Shown here one piece after another: positions 34,805 to 46,505 of a DNA stretch of 59,772 bases. Each line of letters begins with the position of its first letter. Position 1 is the first letter of the stretch. A model generated the notes under the pieces. That model had not been told where the DNA came from. It saw only the letters and a program-made list of their open reading frames with translations, and did no database searches. Made by a program: the position numbers and the translations under genes. Source of the stretch: Bimuria novae-zelandiae CBS 107.79 (Eukaryota; Ascomycota; Dothideomycetes; Pleosporales; Didymosphaeriaceae); contig ML976670.1 of the NCBI GenBank assembly GCA_010015655.1, positions 667,546-727,317 of the forward strand. The letters run 5' to 3'.

Positions 34805-36276
34805 CCGTTTAAGCGACAGTTAGTCATATCGCTAGATAGTAGTATAACCCTAAGGAACGCCCCTCGATAGCAGATTCTATCCCTAAAGGTTTAATTTGCG
34901 AGGAAATTATTAAAGCGGGCCTGGAGCGTGGCTGTTTACGGCAAGTGCACGTCTGGCAGAGCTGCCTGGAAATCGGGAATAAGAACTCCCTGAGGCGAAG
35001 TACTCAGAGCTGCAGTCCTCAGCCACAGTGCGACTTACAGACATCTTACATCTCATCACGCTACTGCAAGCTACCGCATGCCAAGAGCTACTAACAGCGC
35101 ACGTCTACTCAGGCCAGTTTTAACAATCTTGCGGTTTGCGCGGAGGAACTACCAAGATACGCACTACTAATCTTCTATTAACCTCTAAGCTTCTAGCCTT
35201 AATCTTTATAATTTTAGCTTCCTGTCTAGCTTACTAAGCTTTTTATAGATGTATCTTATCGCGAACGAATAAGGGATGCTTAATAAGAGTTAGCTAATAG
35301 TATTAATAAAATAAGTAATAGTATAGTTAATAACGTGCTTTTTAGTATTAGAGGCTAATATGCTAGGAGAATAATAGCTATAAAATAGATGCGCCTCGCG
35401 CCTGTTTATATGCATGGACGTTGCAGGCATTCCGAGTACCTGGAAGAAAAAGTGTCCCGTTACACCCGTGTGTCCCGGCACGCTTGGACAGACGTTATCT
35501 CATTGGGCGTGGTTAGATATGAGAATAAGAACGTTGCCTAAGATCGTGCTGTTAAGGGCTCATCAGAGTGATATCCCTTGTTTTCTATCATAGTCGGGGC
35601 TGAGCACAGGGAAAGCACTCATCAAATGCGATTCACTGTCACCGCCGAGTGTCCCAGGCTAAACTTCCTAATGCGGCAGTTCGTTCTCAACCGTAGATCT
35701 TCTGTTCATGCAGCCTGAGAACACGCAGGGGCCATTCCCCGCTCGGGTACTCGTACCTGAGTGCGGCGCGCCGAAGCTCCACTCCCCCTCACACCGCAGC
35801 TCCGAACTACCCGTCTCCGCAATTACTATTTTCGAATACTTGTCTGAATATGGTCAGCCCTCGCAAGCGGTGCATTGCGCGCGACGTCTCCGATTCCGAA
35901 GCAAACGAAGATGTCATCCCTTTTCCCACCAAACGTCAGCGACGTATTGTTCTCGATGAAGACGAAGAGGAGTCGTTCGTAACACTAGGATAGCCTATAT
36001 TGTTACGGCTAGGGTATTTATAGTTAGCTGCTTAGTAGGCTTAGGAGTATATAGTTATCTTTCTCTTATTACTTTATAATTAACGTAGTTTCCTGCTATT
36101 TATTAGAGCCTGTTTATTTTAGTAGTTATATGCTTAGAAGCCTTTAATAATTACTACATTTACTAGAAATAGACTAAGGCCTATGTTTATAGGGCCTAGC
36201 TAGTTATATTTTATTTATTAAGATTTTATTATTACTAACTAGTTAGTGTAGAGGCTAGTTTAGGACTAAATACAGT
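34805..36276. other. mixed region with a GC-richer island at about 35400-35990
   Basis: Left of about 35400 the sequence is AT-rich with no readable domain. From about 35400 to 35990 composition is normal and includes a 47-codon frame, listed separately. From 35994 it becomes RIP-like again. I see no TIR or LTR that bounds the island. Confidence 0.4.
35850..35993 (+). CDS. 47-aa basic/acidic open frame, possibly the 5' exon of a truncated gene
   Basis: ATG 35850 to TAG 35991 encodes MVSPRKRCIARDVSDSEANE followed by a PTKRQRR basic patch and DEDEEES. The N-terminal (S)PRKR..DSE pattern, basic patch and acidic run resemble the start of a nuclear protein. The upstream 400 bp are not RIP-affected, but the downstream sequence is, so the remainder of the gene may have been lost. 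I do not recognise it. Confidence 0.3.
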   Translation: MVSPRKRCIARDVSDSEANEDVIPFPTKRQRRIVLDEDEEESFVTLG

Positions 36277-36527
36277 TGTCAGATTAAAGGGTGTTTTTGA
36301 TGAGATGGAAAAGTAATTGATTCTTCTTTTCATGTGTCTTTGCAAGAATGTAAGGCTCTTTTATCCTTACGTCTCACGTTAAGACGCTAATCTATTTCCG
36401 TTGAGTAAGGAGAGTCGCCCTTTGTCCCGCCCGGAATCGTGCGGATGAACCGGACTGCTGGCAAAGTCTCTTTGTGTAGGGTTACGCCAGCTACCTTCGT
36501 GTGTGCAAGGGGCCATGTAATCGGACA
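36277..36527 (-). repeat. solo Copia-type LTR, 251 bp
   Basis: Read on the reverse strand it starts TGTCCGATTACATGG and ends TTTAATCTGACA, the same termini as the LTR of the Copia element at 38226-43995, but its centre differs. The perfect 5-bp duplication ACAGT lies on both sides (36272-36276 and 36528-36532). It is little affected by RIP. Confidence 0.88.
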
Positions 36528-36741
36528 ACAGTAAAGGGCTAGTTACCTAGTAGACGACCTATCTTAACTATACGTAGTAAGGACCCTAATAGCTAATTAA
36601 TATAATATAGTACGCAAAGCAGAGTAGTATTAAAATAGTTATAAAATAGTAAAATTAGATCTAATTATTACTAAGGCGACGATTATACTAGACAGGCTAG
36701 AGTGTAATAGACTACGCTTAGTTATTGTCGCGGATCCTTAA
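36528..36741. other. AT-rich spacer, nothing recognised
   Basis: RIP-like sequence between the solo LTR and the left end of Gypsy family B. Confidence 0.4.
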
Positions 36742-38225
36742 TGTAAGAAGCTAGGTGCCCAAGGAGCTAAAGGTGCTAGAAGAATACTTATAAATTTAAT
36801 AGAAAGTCTAAAGTTAAGCTTTAGGTGTTAAACTTATATATCTAGAGTTTATATAACTAAGGGTTAAAGATTTAAAGTAATAATTAGGCGTAGACTATTA
36901 TATACCTTCCTTCTTTTTATTAAAGTAACGAAAAATCTCCGCGTTTTATCTTACTATATAACTTTATAGTTATTTTATTATCTACTTGTAATCTTCTTAC
37001 TATTATAAACTTTTTACTAGTTTCATTCTCGCGTGTCTAATTTTATATTCTTATTATAAGTAGTTAATATAGTAGTGTATTCGCGCTAGTGCGTTTACTT
37101 ATTATTATATATATAAAATCGCTTCTTGTCTAGCTTTTAAACTTTTCTCTTTTATACTTTCTTTGTTCTTATTTTAACTTTATGTACTATAATATTTTAC
37201 TTTTAGCCTAGTCTTTTTTAACTTTATAATTTAATTTTAATTTTAATTTTAATAAGATAGCTAGCCCTTTGCGTAATACTTACGTAATACGGACTTTTAA
37301 GCGTTAAAACCGTGCTATTAATTTTAATAATAAAATAAAAGAAGCTTTATCCCTAATATAGTTACTTAATTACTAATTTAAAAAGATTAAGCTTTTTAAA
37401 AATATAATTATAATTCTTAACGATAGCGTATTCCTCCTTAGTTAGCTTATTAAAAAGTTTAGTTTTTTTTAAAACTTATAAAATAAGTTCTAGATCTATT
37501 TTTATACTTACTTTACTTTTTCTTACTTTCTAACTTGCCTTGTTAAATTTTTAACCTTTTTCTTAATTTTTTATTAGCCTAGGTGTGCGCACTCGCTAAC
37601 TTAATAAACTTAGCATATAAAGTATAATCTTACTACGCGTAATAATTAAGCGCTAGTATATTAAGTATATTACTTATAGACGCGACTATTAGTAGGTACT
37701 AGCAGGCAAGCTAGTATTCTATAAGGAGTGCTATACCTATAAGCTTACTAGCTACACTAGCCAAGTATACTTTAGTCTAACTTATTTTAAATAACTTTAA
37801 GGTGTACTCTACTAACTTTTTCCTCTACTTAAATTTAGCCTACCCTTAATAAAGTTAGTCACGATGATTTCGCTAATATTATAATTATTAATATAAGCTA
37901 CTTTATAAATAAGGATTTAAAAAGTAGTTAAGAGTAAAAGGCCTTTTTTATTAATTTTAACGTGTTCTATTCTGCTTATAAAGTTATTATTATTAATTAC
38001 TATACTTTCTTTAAAAGCAAGGTTACTATTACTTTAGACCCTATTATTTTTTCGTTTAAAACTATTTAGCTCTTAGAGCGCATTACTATTATAGTTAAAT
38101 AGATCGTTAACCTTTTTTAAGTTTATGCTACTAACTTTAAAGCATTCTATTAAGGGTGTAATTACTTTTTTATAGGTTCCTTTTAAATACTAAAGCTATC
38201 TTTTAAGGCTAATATTGTATAGTCC

Positions 38226-38432
38226 TGTCCGATTACATGGTCCCTTGCATTCTGCAAGGTGGCTGGCGCACCTGTACCCTTGCATGAGATACATTCCTCC
38301 CTTACATAAGATACATTCCATAACAAAGCAAGGGATGTCTTTATAGTTATATAGATGCTACCTCCTACAGCAGGAGAAGGAAAATCAATTAATTATTATT
38401 TAATTTTATTAAGAACACCCTTTGATCTAATA
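38226..38432 (+). repeat. LTR (left copy) of Copia element 38226-43995
   Basis: 207 bp, preceded by AGTCC. The copies differ mainly by transitions. Confidence 0.9.
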
Positions 38433-39585
38433 ATTAAAAGTCTTACTACCTTAACTAAACCTTAAAAGAAAGAAAATATCGCTATTAACACTCCGCGACT
38501 TAATAATTATATTAACTAATTACACGAACTACACGCCATAGCTTAAATAGCTTAAAATAAGATACCAATTCCTAAAGGTCTAGAATATTATTAACCTAGC
38601 GCTAATAGATAAATAAAGCAGAAACCCGCAATGCCGGTGCCTCCGTTAATAAGTAATTACTAGCTAAACGCCGTTTACGCGATAGCGAACCTAAATAACG
38701 CGCTAATATTACTATTATATCTATCACCGGCAGGTGCGAAATTATATAAGAATAATAGCGACTATTATAAAGGACAGCTTAAGATCTACAAGATTATAGA
38801 TCAAGCCTATTAGGAAGAAAAGGCAGACCTTAATAAGGTAGTTACATTTCTCTAATTAATAATCTCCGCGCATCTACAGAACAACTACTATATTTTTAAA
38901 AAAAATAATAAAGTAATAGATTAATAACCTTATAAGCATAGTTAGGGTTAACTATTAAAATAAATATTAATAAGCAAGGGTAAGATACCAAGAAGCTCTT
39001 AAGCTAATAAAAATAGCTAGATTATAGGCTATATAGCTATCTAAGTATAATTATATAGCTACAAAAGCAGAGACTAATTAGGTCCTAAAGCTTTAAAGGC
39101 TAGACTTAGTTAAAGAAGACTTTATAAAGGCAGTTATCTATATCGCACCTATATAGGTAACGACCTTCTAGCAATATAGAAGCAAGAATATAGCTATCTT
39201 ATAAAAGTACATAATAAAACTTTTATAAAACTATATAATCTTGTAACACCTAATTAAGGGTAAATAAAAGGGCGCTTTTACTACTATAGGTTTATCTCTT
39301 GCTAATAGTGGTGAATCCACCTAGGCTATAGATAGGGACGCCTCTCTTATAGATAAAGTAGTATTATCTAAAAGTTAAAAAAGACCTTAGAATTATAAAT
39401 AATAAAATAATAGTTAATATATTAAATCTAAGCGATCGCCTTAGAGCCTTAAGCTAATAATAGTTAGTAGTAATTATTACCCTACTTATAACCTACGCTA
39501 TAGTCTTTAAGACTATTTCTATACCTTTCTAGACAAGTAGCTAGACTAGTTTAGAGCAAACTTTCTAATAATAAAGCTAGTTAAG

Positions 39586-40059
39586 TGTTACGACCACGAA
39601 CCCCACAAGGATGAAGAAGCTAGACAATTACGCCAAGAGAGTAATTGTTGGCGAAGTAGCAGAGTTAACGGGACACAACGAGGCGCGGGGCAGCTTAGGT
39701 CAGCAGTCACGTGATAAAGTCCCGCATAAGCGAGAAGTCCCGCATAAAGTACGGGACTACAGGAAGTCCCACGGACTACCTCGGAGAAAGACGTCTTGGC
39801 GGGACTACGAGGAAGAAGCAGACTGGTATATAGTGTGATAGTTCTCCTATGTTGTTTCTCTCTTCGTAGTTAACTTACATATCTTCTGTGCGAGTACGTT
39901 CTCCTATACAGACTAATAGTTATCTTACTTTGTTATAAGATTAGATTGTCTAGCCGCGCTAAGTGTCGCATTAACTTGTACCACTGAATAATCCGTGAAG
40001 CACCACGATACCTTACCGCCCTAACCCGGACCGGGCTAAGGTGTGAGAGCCTTATAACA
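39586..40059 (+). repeat. solo LTR of Gypsy family A, 474 bp
   Basis: It begins TGTTACGACCACGAACCCC and ends CTTATAACA, the opposite orientation to the LTRs at 25859 and 34286. The perfect duplication TTAAG lies at 39581-39585 and 40060-40064. Much less RIP-affected than the Copia element around it. The 75-codon open frame inside it (39611-39838) is not a gene. Confidence 0.93.
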
Positions 40060-42379
40060 TTAAGCTTAGGCTAGAATATAATACTAACTTCTAAGAGAAG
40101 TTAAGAATAGTAAAAAGACTAAGATCTTGAACACCTAGAATTAAATTATTGTATACTCCTACTCTAACTTAAATTACTAAGGCTAATAATAAGTAACTAG
40201 ATAGACGCAAGATTACTAAAATCTTAGCAAGTTTTAACGCCGCCTCTATCTATACTAACCTAAACACGTACCTATTGCGATGCTTAGCCATACTCGATTT
40301 AGGCACAACCTGCCATATCTTTAACGACATTAATTGTTTTGTCTTATACCAGCCACCGGCGCCAGGAGACTTCATATAGGCAAGGAATACACAAATATAG
40401 ATTAAAGAATACAAGAGCGTCTATCTTAACGTACAAAGTGTAAGTAGTAATTAAATAATATAGCTAGATAATATCGCCTATTACCTTAATCTACTCTGCA
40501 ACCTTATATCGTTCTAATTACTCTAGAGGCAAGGCCTTTAGTAGGACATAAAGGTAGACCCAACGACTCTAAGGAGAAGAGATAACACTATACTAGTAGA
40601 ACTTTAAGAGTTACATAGACAGTAGGTGTTAGAACACAAGACAAGGCCCGCAGGTACTCCTACTAAAGCTACACATGCCACCTACAAGACCAACACACGC
40701 ACCAAACAAAGACCGCAGAAGGTAGACGCATTAACTTAGCACTAATAATTAGGCTATCTAGGCCCTTAGGCTCTTAAATACCTTATACAGTAATCTAAGG
40801 GGCTAAGGATTAAAGGCCTCCCTACTATTAAGTATAATGCCTATAGTAAAGTAAAACTAAAATAGTAAATACGCTAGCAAGCTAGGGAGTTAACTAAAGG
40901 CCCTAGTAAGCAAGTTGTAATTAATTTTTATAACTATAAAGTAGAAAGCTTAACAAGAAAAAAGAGCTAAATACTAATTACTAATTAATTCTCTAGCTTT
41001 ATATAAGACTTCTACTTTAAAGATAATTGCCTAGCACGATCTATTATTAAGCAACTTAGTACTTTTATACTATTTATAAAAGTATAATATAATGCTATAG
41101 TAAAAGTAATTAAATCTAATAATAAGATCTCCTTTATTAAGGTAGACGTTAAGAAGTGGTGCTTAGCGCAGGGGATTAAGATTAAGCCCTTAGCACCTAA
41201 TACTTAAGTATAAAATAAAGGGGCTAAGCGCTTAAGGGGTGTAATTAAGGAGAAAGCGCGTGCGATATAACTTAACTTTAACCTACCCTAGTAGATATAG
41301 CCTAAGATTACCTAAGCTATAGTCTACCTCTATAATTAAACCCTAAACTACGCTAATTAATAGCAATTACCATATAAAGTATTCTTTACGATAGTAGCTT
41401 TTTAGAATAGCGTTGTTACCTAACTAAAGAAGCTAAATTAAACTTACTTAAAAGCCTATAGCTATAAAGCTATTGCTATAACTAATAACACTAAACGCGG
41501 TAAGAGCAAGCTCTAGTAGCTAGACCTTAAAGCTTAAATAGGCTATCTAGTTAGCTATAGATTAACTAATATCTAGAGGATATAGATCCCCTCCCTAGTA
41601 AAGATAATTAGTACTTGCGACGTAATATTTAATAAGGATACTATATTTTTAGGTAAAACTAAAGACCTAATAGACAACCTTATGCATAGCATATTAGAAG
41701 AGATAGTAGCCTAGGTATAATTAGTAAAGTTACCTTCCTTACCTTAGCAAGAACAAGCCACCAAGTCCTTCTTTAAGGATAAGATAATTAGTAAAGCGTT
41801 AAAAGAAGAGGTTAAAGGAGCTCCTAAGTATAGGTAAAATAGAAAAGTTAGGTATAAATATTTAACGCTTCCTTTAACGCCACTACTAGTAACACTCCTT
41901 ACATAACTAATAGCAGGAGGTAATTAAGCTAAACTATCCCTAATAGTATAAACTAGGCAACGATAAACGAGCCCTTAGGCCGCCGCCTTTATAGTAGGCA
42001 CAGAAGCAGGACCCCGTGGTCTTATTAATAAAAAGACGCTTGATAAGGCATAGCTAAAGCGTATAATCGCTACTAGTAAGAAACCTTACTAAAGCTTTCT
42101 ACTAGAACTACCTACCTGTAAAGATAAACTCGAGAATTATCCACTGTATTACTTATAGAGAGAAGTTAAGAAATCCTATCTCTAGAGTTATCGTAAGATA
42201 AAGTCCTAGAGTAAGGTAGCCACCTCCTTAGTAAAAGCAGCAGGACATTAGATCCTTAATTATATATAGGTATATACCTATAAGTTTAATAAATACTATT
42301 AACTACAGAAGTGCAAGGCACGACTAGTTATAAGAGGTAACTAATAAAGATATCTTATATTACAAGAAACCTACGCTAC

Positions 42380-42725
42380 AACGCTTATAGGACGATCCTT
42401 CCGCATGCTTATGGCAGTTGTAGCTCGATTCGACCTAGAGCTTATCTAACACGACGTTACCAACGCTTTCGTTCACGCAAAACTGGACAGAGAAATCTAC
42501 ATGAGAATGCCCCGCGGCTACTCTCGAGCAGGCACAGTCCTCCAACTACACAAAGCACTCTACGGACTGCGCATATCTCCATTACTTTGGCAGAGAGAGT
42601 TCACATCAACGCTCCGCGATATTGGCTTTGAAACAGTGCCTTACGAGCTATGCTATCTTATTAAGGATAGCATTATTATCTTTTTCTATATAAATAACCT
42701 TATTATTACTTATAATAAGTTATAG
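42380..42725 (+). pseudogene. Copia reverse transcriptase block, largely spared by RIP
   Basis: The frame encodes RSFRMLMAVVARFDLELI.HDV, then the NAFVHAKLDREIYMRMPRGY and KALYGLRISPLLW motifs with one stop, before becoming AT-rich again at FYINNLI. Composition changes sharply at both ends of the roughly 280-bp block. Confidence 0.85.
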
Positions 42726-43788
42726 AAGCAAGCTGCTAAAGCTGCTCTAGTAGTAATAGGTACTAAATTTATACTTACTAGTAGTAATAACCTATAGTAG
42801 TTTCTAGGAGTCGAAGTTATTAAGGATTAACTAAATTAAAATCTCTAGCTATCCTAAGCTTTATATATCGACAAAATATCGCGCCTTGTTAATTACTATA
42901 AGATTTACTATAATACCCTAATAGTAGCAGTTAAACTACTCCTACGCTTAGGACTCGCTAGCAAGACTAAAGTTAATTAATATTAGTAAAAGATAGGTTT
43001 AATCCTCTACGCTATAGTAACTACGTAACTAGATATTACCTTTATAAGTTCTTAACTATTATAATTCTTATTAAACCTAAGCAAAGATTACTAAGTAGCT
43101 ACTAATTAAGTCCTCTTCTACCTTACTAAAACCTAATTATTAGGTCTTTAGCTTAGGGGTGTAGATACTTTAGAAGTAGCAAGTAATACATCCTTTACTA
43201 ATAATACGCTTAACTACAGGAGCTCACAAGGATATATTATTAAATTATTTAGTAGCCTAATTGCATGGAAAGCAAATAAGCAAGATATAGTTACTATATT
43301 AATTATAAAGGCTAAATTACTAGCCCTCTCGCAGGTTGCTAAGGAGGCTCTATTTATATCCTAATTACTAAAGGAGCTAAAGATTAACCTCAGTAATTCC
43401 TTTATTACTATTAATTATAATAATTAGCAAACAATCTAACTTATTACTAAAGAGATTACTAAGCTGCAAACAAAGCTCCGTTATGTAGCTATCCACAATT
43501 ACTAGATAAGACAAGAAGTTATACTAGGGATAATTAAGGTAGACTATTAATACTTAGAAGACATGGTTGCAGATAGACTTACAAAGGCCCTATTAGCTAA
43601 TAAATAGAGTAAGTTTCTAGATAAACTAGGACTTGCAGAGATTAAGGATAAGATTATTAATAAAGAAGTTAACCTACTTAAGCTAGAGCAAAGAATAGAG
43701 GCTTTTAAAACTAAACTATAAAAGATAAGTCTGTCTACTTATTAACAGATAGTCTCCAGCTTAAGGATAAGCCTAAGCTAAGGGGGTG

Positions 43789-43995
43789 TGTCTAATTATA
43801 TAGTCCCTTGCATTCTGCAAGGTGGCTGGCGCACCTATATCCTTGTATAAGATACATTCCTCCCTTGCATGAGATACATTCCACAACAAAGCAAGGGATG
43901 TCTTTATGGTTATATAGATGCTACCTCCCACAGCAGGAGAAGGAAAATCAATCAATCATTATTTAATCTTATCAAGAACACCCTTCAATCTGACA
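43789..43995 (+). repeat. LTR (right copy) of Copia element 38226-43995
   Basis: 207 bp, followed by AGCCC and preceded by a purine run (AAGGGGG) that fits a polypurine tract. Confidence 0.9.
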
Positions 43996-46505
43996 AGCCC
44001 CCTAGCAAGTTTATAGTAATAAATAATGTCCTCGCGAGAGCTAATATGCTTACTTAAGCCTACTAGGGCTTGCGCTAGCGACTTCAGGCTATTATAATTA
44101 AAAAGTATTTATGTAAAGACGATAATAGCTTCCTTAACTTTAGTAATATATTAGATAGTAGAGAAGAAGACCTAAATATTATTAAGAAGGGTTTTACTAT
44201 TCTATTAATAGTTAAAGATATCCTTCCCGTCTAGTTTCTTTCTTCTTTTTATTTTTAGTTTACTTCTAAAGCTCCTTTCTTTTATAAAACTTATCTTTTA
44301 TTATTATAAGAACTATTTAGTTCCCTTATTATCTTTAATAGATTTACGAGTTTTTTAAGTTACTTTTTTAAGATTCCTTCTTAACTTCCTTTCTTAAGTA
44401 GATAGGATTACTTATACATTCTCTTAGCCTAATTCTTAGCCTCGACTAATATTTAAATTTATCCCTTAATAATATTTTTCCTGCCCTTATTTTAGATACT
44501 TTTATTTAGCTAAGTTTTTTTTAGCTTAGTAAGACAGGTATCGTAGAGCCTCCTTTAGGCCCTAATAGAAGCTAATTTAGGGGATATCGCGATAGAATTC
44601 TATTAAGAGTTTTCTATTATAATCTTAATATAGCTTAGTAAACTTTTCCTAATAGTCTAATATAGTAGCTTAGTTAAGGTTCTTATAAGATTTTTAAGTT
44701 TTTTAAGAGTAGTTCTTTTTACTATACTAGGTATTCTACTCTCTTACCTTTATAGGACTAATATTCTTTATATATATTTACTATACTTTACTTTTCCCTC
44801 TCCTATTCTATTATAATTGCTTTAGGCTAAGCGTTATTAGTAATTTACCTAGAGAGAGGATTTAATAAGACTAACTTTAGTTTATCTACATAGAACCTTA
44901 GGTGCATATTTGGCGAGATATGTAGTTTTACTATATAGGAGTTTATTACTTTTTTTATAATAAAGTTTCCTTACTTTTAATTAAGCTTCTTACTTACACG
45001 CTGGTTTTAAAGTTAGTCTTTATACCTTAGATATATTTAATTTTTTTTCTTTTAAAATTAGAGCGTTTTTATATTAATAGTTCGCTAGGCGCTCTTATTC
45101 TTATTAAGGTATTATTATTTTTACCTAAGTAAAGTTAAAACCCTTTTTAAACTTTTTTATTATTACCTTCGCGGCCTTTTTCACGTTAGTTCTAAGCTTT
45201 AAGCCGAATCTCTATATCCTAAAGTTCTTAACTAGCTTGATATTCTAGCTATAAGATAAGAAAAATAGGCTAACTCCTATTAATATAGTTTCTTGCCCTT
45301 TACTAGCTATTAAAGCTATAGGAAGCTGCTTTATCTAATTATTTTATTATTAGTTATAATATGCTTGGAGGTAGGCTTTAAGGATAGAGTTTATTTATTC
45401 TATCTACCTATCTATCTCTGAATAGTTTGCTATGGACAGTCTTTAGTTAATGTCTACTTATTTATAGAGTATAGTCTAAAATTCGCCCACGAACTGTTTC
45501 CCGCGGTCTAATATAATAGAGAATGGAAAAAAGTAGTTTACTACTTAGTATTAAAAGAATGCTATCGTGACCGTAGGTATATTAAGATTTAAGAGACTAA
45601 TATAATTGGGGTCCTTACTAAGTTTATTTATAATTACTGTAATATTCGGGTAGCCATTACGTTTAAATAGGGTAATAATAAAGTTTATTGTAATATTATT
45701 CTATTTTTAGTTAGGTAGCGGTAAAGGCATTAGCAGGCTTTATTTTACTTTTCTTTATAATTTATTATTTTTATAGATATTATAGTTTTTAATATACTAC
45801 CTTACTTTGTTAAATATCCCTAAGAGGAAGCAGTCTTAAGTAAGGATCTTATAAGTATTGTTTTTAAGTATTCTAAAGCTAAGAAACTATACGCGACTAC
45901 TATTAGCTTTATATATAAAGGTTTTAATTTTAATATTTATTATATTAACTTGTAGTATAGGTACCCTTAGTTATCTATACTATATTCTAAGATACTAATA
46001 GATAACTTCTACCTAGGTTTAATCTTCCTAAGCCCGTTCTTAATATAGGCCTTTATTTTACTATATACGCTATCTTTGTCGTATTCTGCCTTTCACTATA
46101 TAGTATTAAAGTCTAGTTCGCGTTATTTAGCAGGGGTATTACCTCTTTAGGGGGTTAATAGTGGTAGTTAAGAATATATTAGGTAATTTAGTACTAGGTC
46201 TTTATCTACTTTAGTATAGTTAGATTCCTCTATAGTAATAGGTATTTAAGGGATAGAAGACTTTAGGCTATTTCTTTTAATAGTCTTTTAAAAGAGCGTA
46301 GAGCACTTTAACTTTAACCTAGTATCTTTATTATTTTTTATAGGTCTTAGTCCCTTTAAAAGAAGACGTTTGGCCTAGAGTTTACTAATCTTAGTTTATA
46401 TATAAACGTTACATTAATACAGCTAAGTATATTTACCTACTAAAAGTGTCATTTATCTAACCTTTATTTAGTAGCGAAATACGTAAGGTTTTTATAATTA
46501 GTATA

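Larger units (their letters stand above)
38226..43995 (+). mobile_element. Copia LTR retrotransposon (5,770 bp with nested solo LTR)
   Basis: Two 207-bp LTRs (38226-38432 and 43789-43995) begin TGTCYRATTA and end ATCTGACA (ATCTAATA in the left copy). The flanks are AGTCC (38221-38225) and AGCCC (43996-44000), one C-to-T apart. Coding is on the forward strand. The reverse transcriptase is well preserved at about 42380-42720: HDVTNAFVHAKLDREIYMRM, LQLHKALYGLRISPLLWQRE, and FFYINNLI (YVDD changed by G-to-A). The RNase H end reads LEDMVADRLTKALLANK near 43550-43620. The element without the solo LTR is about 5.29 kb. It inserted into Gypsy family B and later received a Gypsy A solo LTR. Confidence 0.92.

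Noticed and set aside
39611..39838. 75-codon open frame (MKKLDNYAKRVIVGEV...)
   Set aside because: It lies wholly inside a Gypsy solo LTR bounded by a perfect target duplication; LTR sequence, not a gene.
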